A model generated the notes under the pieces. That model did no database searches. It was given only the letters and a program-made list of their open reading frames with translations, and was not told where the DNA came from. A program made the translations under genes and the position numbers. Of a stretch of DNA of 64,000 bases, positions 1 to 12,197 are shown in pieces. This stretch comes from Amanita rubescens (lineage: Eukaryota; Basidiomycota; Agaricomycetes; Agaricales; Amanitaceae), in contig WION01000161.1 of assembly GCA_015039365.1 (NCBI GenBank), positions 53,481 to 117,480 on the forward strand. The letters run 5' to 3'. How positions within the stretch are numbered: the stretch's first letter is position 1; each line of letters starts with the position of its first letter.

Positions 1-679
1 CAATTGTCGGGAGCCGGTCAGTACGGTGGTAAAGAGTGTTGAACCCGTTAACCGTTCCTCGGCTGAGGAACGGATCGGCGGAATTACTTGATCATAAGAT
101 GCACCTGATCCCCTGATAGCATGGAGTTTCGGTTACCTGCGAGCCGAAGGATCGCTTTAATGGGAATCACTAGCCTTACGGCCCTTACCTATGGACCCTG
201 GACGAATGTATTTCCGAGTCTGGTTCGGGACGTCGACGATCCATAACCTCACATGTACGATCATTTTTGATTGTTTTGTAGGGTATGTACCTCGAATTCG
301 GCAGCGAATATGAGACTAGTACCTGAGGCGTCGGAGCGGGTGAGGAAAAAAGATGGGCCAAGGCAGGGCAGGGCGATACTAGACCTGATAGACCGGCGGC
401 ATCGAGCACTGGACTTGTTAGTTTCTATTGTAGGCAGTGCAGATGGAAGATGGACCTATGATCTGCGGTGGACAGGTACGCAAGCGGTGCCAGCAGAGCA
501 AGGCAATGCGCGCGGGGCAGGGCAAAGTTTGGTCTAGAACGGTCTAGATTACTTACGTAATAGCAGAGGAAGTGGTCTAGACCGAGTCTAGACTTTTGTT
601 GAGGAGGAAAGATATGAGGAACGGAAGTGAACCGAATCTGCATTCCTCCGTTCACGAGTTGTGAGGATCATAAAAACGC
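1..679. other. Upstream region of the SKN7 gene
   Basis: No gene is recognised. The last 150 bases before the SKN7 start hold a perfect TTACGTAA palindrome (553-560), which is the Yap1/Pap1 consensus, and several copies of the motif TCTAGA/GTCTAGAC between 531 and 592, including the palindrome GGTCTAGACC at 574-583. These probably belong to the SKN7 promoter; that role is inferred. Confidence 0.4.
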
Positions 680-3600
680 ATGGATAATCACCAAACTCTC
701 TGGAATCTTCCCCCGCCATCTCAACTTCATCTTCAGCCTCAAGACTCAAACACTCTCCCTCCCATTAACCACCATCATCCTCATATTCAGCATTGGGACC
801 TCAAGCACGACCCTATGCATCATTCAAAAGATCACCAAGCAGCCCTCTCCGCTGAAGATCCAATGCCATCAACCAGCGACTTTGTAAAGAAACTTTTCAA
901 GTAAGTCGCTCTCACCACCTTCCCGCGTGGCCTCTCTGACGTCGATACTTAGGATGCTGGAAGATCAATCATTCCAGCACGTTGTCTCTTGGGGTCCTCA
1001 GGGCGATTGTTTCGTCGTAAAGGTACGTCACATGGACACTGTCAGGAGCGATCGTCTCTTATACTAAACAGGACATGAACGAATTTACGAAAGCTATCTT
1101 GCCACGGATGTTCAAACACTCCAATTTCGCTAGCTTTGTTCGCCAGTTGAACAAGTATGATTTTCACAAAGTGAAAAATTCGGACGATAACCAGTTTGGC
1201 GAGCATGTGCGTCCCCCCTTTCCTTGCTTTAGTTTTTCATATCGACTAATAGTGGATACATCAGACGTGGACTTTTCGGCATCCCGATTTTCATGCTAAT
1301 CGGAAAGATGCCCTTGAAAATATCAAAAGAAAAGTGCCAGCCGCTCGCAAGCCGAGCACTCCTACTTCCTCGTCAACCACAACCCGCCCGCTCTCTCCTA
1401 CGCAATACTCTCCACACCAATCTCACCACCATCCCTACCAATCCTCCTCCTGCGTACAAACGCAGGTCCACGTAGAGAGCCTCCAAAATGAAATCCGCCG
1501 CCTCCAAGAGGAAGGCGAGGACATGCGCACCCGGATCCGTACGCTGGAACGGAACTACGAGAGCGTCCTTCTCGAACTGGTCACCTTCCAGCGGGGCATG
1601 GCCCAGCAGGATGGCATCATGCAGAACCTTATCACCTACTTTGTGAACAGCGAGAGTGGTGAGTACTGTTCATCGTCTTCGACGCCTTCCACCACGGGGA
1701 ACGCGAGCGCTCGTTTCACCGGGCGATTGTTGACCGCTACATCGTCGTCCGTTGGTAATGGGGAAAATGGGTTCGGCGTCACTGGCATGAACGGTGGGAG
1801 CTCGGGATTTAACACGTTTTCCGCGCTTGGCATCGTGGGCCGCGGAGTCTTTTCTCATCACTCATGACCGCCTTATCGCCGCAACCGAAAAACAAAAACA
1901 AAAACAAAAACAAACAAAATTTGGTGTCAACGCCAAGCCTCAGGCTCTTGCTCCTGTAACACCATCGTCCTCCACACTATGCATCGACTTGCTTTCGCTC
2001 CACTGTACTTCACCATTGTATTCGACTCTCGCACACGCCAACCGCCTTTCTAATGTACACTACTCTCTGCGCCTTGCTCGGATCCGCCCACCGTTTATGC
2101 TCCACGTACCGATGCCCATCCTCGCGTTTCCTCATGTTTTTTTTTTATTCTATTTTTTTCAATTGGCTATTATACCATCAGGGTTAATCGTTGGGACTTT
2201 TGACTTTTCGTCATTCTATATATACCGGGGGATTTCGCCCTCGCTGCTTGTTGTGCTTGTATTGTCAAAATTATGAATAAGGACTTGCTAACGCATTTTT
2301 CCGTTTTTTTTTTGCTCTCCTTTGGTCCGAAAATCGCTCCGGTTGCCTATGAGTAGGAAGAGCATCAAAGGGGCTGGTGTCTTTGCTTTCTGCTCAACAA
2401 GAGCTACAACACCAGCACCAGCACCAGCAGCAACAGTGCCAACAGCAACAACAGCGCCAACAACAACCATCTCCACCTTCTCAGTCTCAAAAACCCAAAC
2501 AACCGTTACCCGTTTACCCTCCCAACACCTCTACTTCTCTCAACCTCAACGCGGAATCCTCTTCTTCCCAACCAGACCATAGCCCGTTCCTACCATACCA
2601 CGCCGCCCAGCGCATCATGCGCCGCTGCCCTGAAAGCACAGACGTAGCCCGTGCTACGCTGTTGCAGATGAGCGAGATGTCGCGGAGGGCGGAAGATATA
2701 GGTTTTACGTTCGACGAGATGGGCCCGGGCTCTAGCTCTGGTTCTGGTCCCGGCCCTAGCTCTGGTTCTGGCTCCGGCTCTGGTTCTGGTTCTGGCCCTA
2801 GTGGTTCTGGTTCTGGCTCGGCGGGGATGGATAAGTCAGACGGCCCTGGGTCTGGGTCTGGGTCTACATCTACGTCTACCTCCACCTCTACGTCGATGGG
2901 TGGGACAAGTAATTTGGGGAGCAACCTTGCTGCGAGGAGGGAAGCGGGTCTATCTGCTCGACCTTCGTCTAGGATTTGGCAGGCTGCCGTAAACGCGGGG
3001 TTATTTAATGGGCTTGGGATGGGTGGTGCGGGTTCGGGTTCGGGTTCGGGTTCGGGTTCAGGTTCGGGTGCGAACCAGAATGCTGGGAGGAATGCGGATG
3101 CTGGGACGTCCAGTGCGTCTGGCCCATATGGGGGAGTACCTGTGATGGGGAAGGTGATGACGAGGCAGGAGATGTTGGCTAGTTTGGAAGAGTTGCAGCA
3201 GCAGCAGCAGAGGAGTGCGAAGATGGAGGGAGGAAGTGGTGATAATGCTTGGGTGGCAGCTCAGGGTTCTGCGTTTGGGAGGGGTGGCGCTAGTGGAAGC
3301 GGTGGTGATTCGAGTTCGGCTGCTGGTCCATCGAACGCCGCGTGGGGTTCGTCAACGTTGTCCGTCGACGACGAAGGTTCTCATCCCGTCATGACGCACG
3401 AGGGGCTCCAAGTCTACACCGTTGGACATCTATTACCTCGCGGGGCGATCCTGGACAATGGTAGTTGGAGCGTTGACGGCGGAGCTGGCGGTCTCGGTAG
3501 CATGTTTTTTAATCCGGAACAGCAACCGCAGCCGTTTAACTTTTCCTATCCCGGGCAGAGTGGTGGTTCGAGCAGTGGAAACGACGAGGAAGGGGAAGAC

Positions 3601-4640
3601 GAGGTTGTTCGGCCTTCGCCTAACCAAGGCACGCATCTCTCCGAACCAACCATGGCTTCTTCATCTTCTGCCCGCAAACTCCGTGTGAGACGGTCGACGT
3701 TCGTACCCGGTTGGGCCGTTCCCCCTCGCGTGCTCCTCGTTGACGACGACGCCGTGACGAGGAAGCTGAGCAGCAAGTTTTTGCAAGTGTTTGGGTGTAC
3801 GATCGATGTTGCTGTGGATGGCGTGAGTGCGGTGAATAAGATGAATTTGGAAAAGTACGATCTGGTGTTAATGGTGTGTGTTCCTCTTTTTCTGGGTTTG
3901 GGGAACGAAAGGCTAACGGCGCAAAAGGATATCGTGATGCCCAAGTTGGACGGCGTTTCGGCTACCTCGTTGATTCGCAAGTTTGATTGTATGACCCCCA
4001 TTATTTCCATGACGAGTAATTCGAAGCCGAACGAGATTTTAAACTATTTCTCGTCTGGTGAGTAATCGCTTCCGACTTGCCTATACCTTTCTGACGCGTT
4101 CGTTACAGGTATGAACGATATCCTGCCCAAACCGTTTACGAAACAAGGTCTACTCGACATGCTGGAGGTTCGCATCTCGCTCACCCATATCTCTCGCTTT
4201 TTGCTGATATATATACGTCATAATAGAAACATCTAGCGCATCTCCGAGCCATCCAACAACTATCCCGTGTTTCCCGTCCATTGGAACTCCCCCCTAACAA
4301 TAGTGAAGGAAGCTCCTCCAACAGCAGCCAAAGTGACTCTGCCGTGCAGGCGTTCAACGATGGCAACGACGATGACAGGATTAACCCTATTGCAGGGTTG
4401 GGGTTGACAGATGAACAGTACAATCTTATCATTCAAGATATCGTCAATGCTGAGACGTTTCATATGGGAGGAGGAGCGGATAGCGGTGGAGGGTCGTCAA
4501 GTGGGAGCAACGTAATGATGGATGGGATTGGGATGATGAGCGCTGCGGCCATGTTGGGCGCTATTGGTGAAAAAAGGAGTCTAGATGACCCCAGTGATGG
4601 AAGGGAAGGGAAGAGAAGCCGGTTTGAAGTTATCGAGTAA
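680..4640 (+). CDS. SKN7: SKN7/Prr1-type transcription factor with HSF domain and response-regulator receiver
   Basis: Terminal response regulator of the fungal HOG-type phosphorelay, acting in the nucleus on oxidative, osmotic and wall stress genes. Exons fit 680-900, 953-1022, 1072-1206, 1265-1658, about 2354-3873, 3928-4057, 4109-4167 and 4227-4640, giving about 980 residues. Residues about 65-165 form an HSF-type DNA-binding domain (FVKKLFKMLED, FASFVRQLNKYDFHK, TWTFRHPDFHANRK). A coiled coil follows (VESLQNEIRRLQEEGEDM), then Gln-rich and long Ser-Gly repeat stretches. The receiver domain is at about 730-850: VLLVDDDAV gives the acidic pocket, the phospho-acceptor Asp is in DIVMPKLDG (residue about 781), and the conserved Lys is in LPKPF. 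The intron after 1658 would be about 695 bp, far longer than the others (49-59 bp); reading through instead ends at a stop at 1867 and gives a short form without receiver. Family assignment is firm; the long intron is inferred from phase. Confidence 0.93.
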
Positions 4641-6158
4641 GCGCCTGTTTGCTTTTCTTTTGCTTTTGCATTTTTGGCCTCGAGTTTTGCTAGTCGCTGT
4701 CTTGCTTTCAATTGCCTTGTTTTTTTTTACGATTAGGTATATTGGCGTATCCTCAATGTCGTCTAATTGCTTATTTATTACTCACATGGACTCATTGCAA
4801 GAAGAAGATTGTACTAGTATTTGATAGTTGTACAATATAGTTCTTGGTATTACGCCATAAAAGGAAGTAAACCGGGTTGTGATCACACTTTGCCATCGAT
4901 CTCTCACATCTTATCGATGGCTTTCAGAATTGCGCACATCGACACTAACATCAAAGTTGAAATCACCCACAGAGCATTCGGGACGCTCGTAGCCAACTTT
5001 GCACAGGAACTGAACCTATACGGCAACGTCAAAACGTCACGTCGTTTAATTCAGATCCAAAAAAGGCGCGCATTATTGGCGTTGAACCTGGCTGCAGATA
5101 CCCTTGCGCCTAAGAGTGTAACGACGAACGAAGAATGACGTGACGAGTCCAGCTGGCGTTAGCTACCAAATATTCATATCCCGGGCTTTTCGAAAAGGTA
5201 ACAGGCATCTGTAGCAAGCGGCACCCGCCACATCTTCAGCTAATCCTGTGAGTTAAGAGTTCGATTAAACCCTGCATGAATGACGTTAGACTTCTTTGTG
5301 GACGAATCTGGTAATGATGGACACACTAACGTTAGCGAAGCTCAGCCGCAGCGCAGGCGACAGTCGACAGCCTCCTAGGTTCCATCGGATATTCGCCGAA
5401 ATAAGCTCAAATAATGATTCAATTCAAACACACGGTTTATTTTGAGTATCGTAAGGATAGATCTAACCATCGAATTGGGCACAAACCCTTTTCCGTCGGG
5501 TCCGTGGCCACCGCAAGTAGGCTTCGCCTGTTTGCCGAGGATTTAGTTTCAACATTCTATATGCGGGTGTGGAAGATGTGCTTACCATTTGCATTGATCT
5601 TTCGGAAGTGGGTCCTTGACGGAGTGGTGCATTGTTGGCCTGCGAGTGAATTAATGTGGGCGTGTATTTGGGGTGCGGTTCATTAAAGGGTCCATACTAT
5701 TACTAGTTGGCCTGCGCTCAATCTGAATTAACGGGGAACAATTTGAGCCTGAAATTCGTTAAATGGTGTATGCTATAAGGGAGAAACGGAAAACTCGTAC
5801 GATCACTGTGTTCAGAACGTGACGGATACCTAATTAAAGGTATGTCGATTACCCATTGAGCAATAGTACTCTGGGCATCTCTCGAGAAAAGAGAAGCTAC
5901 AGTTGACTTTAATTCGAAATCTTTTTCGAATACTTGTAATTTGAGATGCACCGCGTTCCGGAATGCGGTGGCTAGTGACTGGAGCGACTGAGGTTGTGAA
6001 AGAAACAATGGAGATGATACTGCAGCAGCAGCTAATGGAGTTGGAAGAGGTTTGATATGGGCAAGGCGATGTGAAAGCGTTGCTGGGACAGGACGTTTTG
6101 CATGACTTACTCTCCCGCGACTCTGAGTCCGGCCCGGGGCACCGAAATCCCATCCGCC
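4641..6158. other. Intergenic stretch, no recognised gene
   Basis: A small plus-strand frame from an ATG at 4917 to 5138 (73 residues, containing ELNLYGNVKTSRRLI) is open, but has no family resemblance I know and no intron signals. The rest is AT-rich intergenic sequence. The strand opposite the kinase gene below is open for 160 codons but looks like a shadow. Confidence 0.35.
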
Positions 6159-7232
6159 ATGTCTCCACCCCAGACCTACCGCCTCGCCCAAGTTCTCGGC
6201 ACTGGCGCACATGTGAGTCTGGATATGGTCAACTGCCTCACTTTGAATGTCTAGCGATGGAGCTCTTGGGCCCGAGCGTTAAGGACTGCGCTACTGGGCG
6301 TTTGGCTGTGACGACCGTTGTTCGCGTAGTCCTACAGATGGTGTGTGTTGCACTCATACTACAACCTCGTTTACCTGAAATCTCCCATAGCTTTCCGCTT
6401 TGGATCATATACACAAACATGGTTTCGTTCATCAGGATATTAAGCCCGAGAATGTGCTTTCCTCGCCGACAGACCCATCCCGGGTCTTTCTCATTGATTT
6501 TGGTATTTCCCGTTGTATCGAGTTTGGTCCATCAACCAAGTATGATCCGTTGAAGGACTCAAGGCATATCGTTGGAACGCTCCATTGGGCAAGTCTCAAC
6601 TCGCACGATGGCACTGGTGGGTGGTTAACCTTCGATGCGTGGATTCATTGAAGATTATATAGACCTCAGACCACGCGATAATCTCGAATCCCTCGCCTAC
6701 ACCCCTTTTTTCCTATTACGTGGTGACCTCCCTTGGAGAATTTCGGCTCTCAGAACGAATCAAGGAAAATAGCATGCGACGTATTCGTGAGTCGAAAGCA
6801 GCAGCGTCTGGTGATAAACTAGGCGAAAGCTTTCCAGCTGAATTTGGCTACTTGCTGGATTATAGTCGCGGGCTTGAATGTGATCAGATGCCGGACTATG
6901 AGGGGTTGAAGAGGCGGTTTACTGACCTGAACGGACGACAAGGGGGAAAGGACGTTGAAGGTCCTCTTGATTGGAGTTCCACCGGAACGTCCATCTCCGA
7001 GGAGCATAGCGGTTCTGTGATTACTCACAGTGACAGTGGAAGTGACACGGAGAGCGAAGATGAGAATGACGAAGAGGAGAAATTCGAAAATAGTTACTTC
7101 AGCTGGGATATTGCTGATTGGGATCTACAGGGTGCACGAGATCGAAGTTTGACGCTCCCAATTGAACTGGCGGAGCTGGGAAATTGTAGAAGTAACGGAG
7201 GAGTAAGCCAATACGCATGGTGCTCACGTTGA
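6159..7232 (+). pseudogene. Casein kinase 1-like protein kinase lacking the N-lobe
   Basis: A CK1-family Ser/Thr kinase copy. The frame from ATG 6159 begins with the glycine-loop segment YRLAQVLGTGAH, but 42 bp later the sequence is already at MELLGPSVKDC, so the rest of the N-lobe, including the ATP-binding Lys and the helix C Glu, is missing. The C-lobe is well kept: VHQDIKPENVL (catalytic loop, HRD changed to HQD), FLIDFGISR (DFG), and the CK1 signature DNLESLAY...RGDLPW. Introns at 6341-6390 and 6617-6662 splice in frame. After LPWR the reading frame changes by one base before ERIKENS; the C-terminal CK1 part then continues (SFPAEFGYLLDYSRGL, PDYEGLKRRF) into an acidic tail. The splice from the first exon also gives the wrong phase. 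With the N-lobe deleted and a frameshift, this is probably a pseudogene. Its end touches the left inverted-repeat arm. Confidence 0.7.
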
Positions 7233-10200
7233 GGCCACTGCGACGCCTATGAATGGGGCCCCAGTGTGTGATCAAAATATTAGCTAGCTAGGTCTTGAAT
7301 ATAGAAGGATTCTAACGTGTTTCCGGGGGATTGAAACATTATGCACAATACGAGCTACTAGGATGGGAGAGCAGCTGTTGTCTTTCCGGTCGAAGTTCGG
7401 CGGTCTTGAACGACGAAATTCTCGCCTCGGCGCCACATGTAGTAGTCGCTATTGACTCATCTTGCTCCCCGATCGTAGGTCCCCTTGCATCCAGCTTACG
7501 CCTGCGATGATCCCCTCCACCACTGCCCTTACTTGATGAAAAAGCCAACGCAACATGTCGGAAATAGAATATTTGAGTGCGTCATGAAACGTTTCAGACA
7601 GTACGTTTTGCTTTCAATCCATTTTCAGCTACCTAATGACGAGAATCATGGGCATCAGGGCACTCGCCGTCAAAAGCAGTGCATCCCTGAACATTTTCGG
7701 TACCTGAGAACAAAACAAGGTTTCTTTATAGAACCATGTCACCGCATTTCATCAGTGGTAAGGCATAGAATTGTTTCCTGTTCAAACGGTCTAGCGACTC
7801 GCTGAAATTTACGCCCCTAAGCTTGAAAACATGTGGAGCGGAGCTGGTGATTGGCGGGAATTGTCGGGCGTGTAAAGAGATACGGTGACATCGCGTCAGA
7901 GACGGATTCTGAATGTAGTTTATTGAGACAGGGAGCCCTCGGGCGCTGGTAGGCGTAGCATCTCTGGCCGGGTGTCGCCAGGACGACTCGAAGGCAGAAT
8001 GGTGTCCACCTTTCCATTCCAGATGTCCTATGCGGGAGTAACACTGCACAGACGTGTTTAAGTTTGCACTTGCAGACATCCTTGTGCGCGAGCGCGATGT
8101 ACCTGGATTGGGAACCCATGATTTGCGAATGATAGGCAGTAGCGGGAGGACGATAACCGAGTGCGATAACCAAGTCAATGATGCAAGCGGGCTGCGGCTG
8201 GCAACTTCATTGTTTGGAGTGACCAAACATAATTGCTGTAAGTCATCGAAACCCTCTCGGGATGGAAACGGTTGTATGCTTGTGCTTGTAGATCTCGGCA
8301 TTGGGGATGGTCAGATCGAAGTTCGGCGGTCCCGAATCCCGATGGCCCTCGGCGCCACAAGTCCGCTATCATTGACACATCTCGTTCCCGACAGACTTTG
8401 CTCCGTCGTACATCCAGCTTACGATGAATGGAGTTACCCACGGTTTTGGTCACTGGAACACGAACACACAGCATTCCTCAAGTCATCAAGACTTGATAAC
8501 AGGACTCAACGCGGCCTCACTCATTTTCACTGCCTTCAAGTTTCGTCCGCAAACTGCTTGGCGGGCTTCTGGATACGGAGATCGCTGGCCGGTCCTTGAA
8601 AGTGTTTCAACAGGTGATTTTCCCAGATCAGCTGACGGAAGCGAAGGAAGAAGCGTACTTGCCGCTGCGCATGACTTTAAGGTGTGTTATCTTGAACGGA
8701 GTATGGGGTTCATGTGCAGTTCTACGCTGATAAAAAAACAGTAAACGTCACTTAAAGAAAAATACAACTGCCTTCACGTTTGACGACCTCCCTCCCGAAC
8801 CCCCATGAACTCCCACACTGTCGCATTTCATTAGTACCACTTTTCCGGCGTCATACAGTACCTGCACAACCTTTGTAGGGGTAAAACAATCACTGAATTT
8901 CGATAGGGCACATAATACATTTATTTCCATTCTGAAAAAAAAACCTTCACGCGCATCAAGGAACAGCGGTCCACAGGTGACAGTACACAGGTATTCGGAA
9001 CATTCCGAGGCTCTGACGTGCTGTCAGCGAATTCTGCCCAAATCAGAGGGATGCTGGCCATAAGAGCAGATTTGAACGTGGGGCCCAACCATGAGCGCCC
9101 CAGACGACTCTCTGTCAGAGGTGCTGATCAATGACCTCCGATTGGCCTGGGCAGCAAACTATGGAACTAGTGGGCTTCAACTTGACTCTTCCTTGCCTTG
9201 TGTTCTGAATTCGATTAACGCAGTGGCCGCATTCACTGTACTGGTCTACGACATTATTCTAACTTCGGGACATGAAGTGAGCTGACAATGGTTCGCTTTC
9301 CAACACGTGTTGACTGAACTTTGGAGATTACATACATATGGAGGTAAAATCATTCGAATTGGACATCGCGACCCGCATATGAACTCGACAATTGTGCAGG
9401 GCAAAGTGGTCCTTTCCGACAATCGTTTACTTAATCATTCGGTATTATGGGCTGGCCATTCTTGCGTAAGCTATGCATTTCAATCAATTCATTTATTCTG
9501 ACTGACTGTAGAATATAGATTAACGGTTTCTGGTCGGTCGCTTGGTGCTTTCGGAATTGCCACTGAGGTATCTTTGTAGTCTTAACAAGAACGTCGAACT
9601 CTCCTCAGGTATGGATTACTCAGGCTGCTTTTTTGTATCTCGAGGTCTAACATGGCGCACTTAAAGACGTAAGTCAGGTTCCACCCTGGTGGTAACTCCG
9701 TGTTTGACGGTCTTTGAAGCTGCCGCCACTATGTTTTATTGCTTATCTTGTGCGTGACCTGTATCACTATATGGAGCTTAACATGTTAACGATCCACAGC
9801 GGAGGCCCCCTCGTTTTCTCGACTTTTTCAAACGTAATTCTCATGTTACGAGTGCATGCCCTTTATAATCGAAGTCGTGGAGGTGAATGGATGCTGTTAG
9901 CGATGATTGGTGTGCTAATCGTGTTGCGAAGTTTTAATAATCCTTCTTTTCTTGTTGGCCGGTGCGTCATTCAGAATTCTCTGTTCGAAGTCGGACTCAC
10001 GCTGTATTTAGGCCATTTTGCCGTTTGTACTTTCACTGTTGTCGCGCTACCACCTGAAGAAAATATAGGCAGTGTTATACACTGGAATACGAACCGGTAA
10101 CACATATGTCGTTTTCCGATTTCCCGGTGTCCCCTGGCCCGGTTGTATGGCAACCTTGCATGCCTCAGACCTCCTTACTGGTGTTACTGGCTGGTAAGCA

Positions 10201-11083
10201 ACATCATTCCCTTCCCATATCGGGCTGAACACAATGTGATAGGGTAGCCAATTTGATCCCACCCAGTGCGTATTATTCGCAGAAGCGCGCTCTTGACTAA
10301 CCATGGCATGGAAGCTATTCTGTTCCTTTTAACAATGTGGAACCTAATACACTCAGTCCTGTCTGCAAGAGGATGGCGTGCGATTTTCCAGAGAAATCGG
10401 TCTTATACTGCTTGGCGTATTCCTCCCCTTTTCACGGCTTTTTTTCGAGATGGGACTGTGCATTACTTCGTGTAAGAACCTCCCTTCACACATACCTTTC
10501 ATTTCGACTAAAAGTATTGTCTGATTAGTTTGATGGGTCAGTTCCCATATTTTTTGTAATCACGCGCAAGTCTACTAACGGCTAGTAGTTTCTGCAGCGA
10601 TTCTTGCGGCGATGACTCTCGCTGCGCCGACTCCTCTGGAACCCTTAATTGCACCGTGAGTTACAGCAGGGGTTTCTCAGGGAAATTTGCTCATTTTCGC
10701 CCCAGCTGGATGATAACCTCATATTCATTTGCAGTGAGTGATCGTGCTTCTTCTGGATCGTTATTCTCGTAACACGTGCGCCATAGACGTCAAGACTTAT
10801 CCTAAATCTTCGCGTGGCCGCAGCTCATCTGCAAGGCAGCACCCCTACATGGCATCAAACATTTTCTATCCGAATGCCAGATATGGCAACGTATAGCGAC
10901 GAAAGTACAGAAAGTGATCAACGAGTTGAGGGAATCGAAGAAAATCCAATAGAGCTGCAGTCATTTGCGTGATAAAATGCATTGTCCTGTACATAAGTCA
11001 AGTCAAATTGCATCATAACTACCCCCGCAAGTCATAAGCCGTTTGGATACAAAAATCATGATGTGGTCAAGCTAAACACGGCG
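7220..11083 (+). repeat. Left arm of a large inverted segmental duplication
   Basis: The segment matches the reverse complement of about 36291-40790 along its whole length, with many substitutions and some indels. Landmarks: the GATCAAAATATTAGC block at 7272 pairs with about 40735, the DUF6533 start at 9091 pairs with 38292, and the ATGATGTGGTCAAGCT block near 11060 pairs with about 36300. The outer limit falls in the last codons of the CK1-like gene. It carries the DUF6533 gene and, at 7260-8940, about 1.7 kb without a recognised gene in which two diverged copies of a motif around AGTTCGGCGGTC (7393 and 8320) form a local tandem repeat. Confidence 0.85.
9091..10972 (+). CDS. DUF6533 domain multi-pass membrane protein (left copy)
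   Basis: Agaricomycete-specific integral membrane protein of the DUF6533 family, whose function is unknown. The start MSAPDDSLSEVL leads into the hydrophobic VAAFTVLVYDIILTSGHE. Splicing out two introns between about 9279 and 9400 gives GHE-ITYIWRAKWSF-PTIVYLIIRYYGLAIL, the DUF6533 core of a YD...LT..E motif, a W..KWS motif and an RY motif. Later exons give VFSTFSNVILMLRVHALYNRSR, the Gly-Cys loop PGCMATL, a membrane segment EAILFLLTMWNLI, the FRDGTVHYF motif, and a charged tail ending NPIELQSFA with the stop at 10970-10972. The middle exons (about 9520-9830) are hard to join and one in-frame stop must be spliced out, so intactness is likely but not certain. A decayed second copy lies in the other arm. 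Confidence 0.7.
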
Positions 11084-12197
11084 AACCGATAGCCATACCG
11101 TCGAGTTAGTTATGATAAACCAGAACCCTACGCTGGGGTTCCGACAATGGCATCTCGGGCCGGTTTACCGACTTTGCTCCGCCTACCTCTTTTTTTTTTT
11201 TTTTTTCGAATAGAAGGCGAGTGTATTGCCACAACACACTACAGAGGTACTCTGGGAAAAAACCTACACTAGGTGAGGAAAAGAACCCGTAAGTAGTAAA
11301 TACTTATACTAATCACGAAGTCGGCATAGGGCCGCATACAGTGTTTAACTAGTCCACCCTCAGAAGAATTCGATGAGAGAGGAGCGATGGGCCGTGAAAG
11401 GACGAGGGGGCCTAGTCTAAGCCTAGGCCCTCGTAACGCGCCGCTATTCGCCTACCTCACGACAACAAATTCGCCTCAATGAGCAACTCACTACTTGAAA
11501 TTTTATCCCGCCTTGTACCCCTCTCTCTTTCGTGTAGCAGTCTACCAGCTCCCCACGTCTTACACAATCTCATACTGTACGAATACAACAAGTTGACAAC
11601 CCTAAACCTCCATGTCCGCGCGCCGCCCTCCATTCACACTAGCTTTGCACCAATAATAACCACGCGCTGAGCTGGCTGCCCCGTCATCACATCTCAGCAT
11701 GCTCCTGTTCCGGCTCTGACCACCCAGCCCAATCTCCTTCCACCAAAACCAGCACGTTAAAGGCGAACGTGACTCATGGTCAGCGTGGGGTCTCCGCTGT
11801 TCATGCACCGGTATATATCACGTTGTACTAACGAGAAGGGCTGTGTAACGTTGTGAGTCCTCTTTTCATCAGTGGGATACCCTGTAACTAACGATTGACG
11901 AGTAGGCTTGAGTACTAGGTTGATCCGTCCATTGAACAAGATGGGTGTATCACACACTGCACAGAATGCCAACGTAACATATCGGTGCCAGCGTGTAGAG
12001 CCTAATACTACTAGTTCCGATGACCATCGGTTATACTCAATATACGAATTTAATACGCATGTCGCGTTCATTCATATACATCCTATCGATTGCAGCCATT
12101 GAGCGAACTATCGACCTGGCTTTTCCAGCGAGTTACAGTCTCCCATTATCAGAAGAAAAAAAGGCAAATTGAATATTTAGTGTCATAAATATCGCAC
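11084..12197. other. Intergenic stretch downstream of the kinase cluster
   Basis: No gene recognised. There is a 19-base T run at 11190-11208. A short block at about 11873-11900 (GTAACTAACGATTG) recurs in the same orientation near 19305, on the other side of the kinase cluster. The rest shows no long reading frame. Confidence 0.3.

Noticed and set aside
2514..2924. Minus-strand frame rich in Pro-Glu repeats
   Set aside because: It is the reverse of the Ser-Gly repeat region of SKN7.
5250..5290. Possible tRNA B-box (GTTCGATTAAACC)
   Set aside because: No matching A-box or cloverleaf can be formed around it.
5718..6212. 164-codon minus-strand frame
   Set aside because: Overlaps the casein-kinase-like gene start on the other strand and has no recognisable domain.
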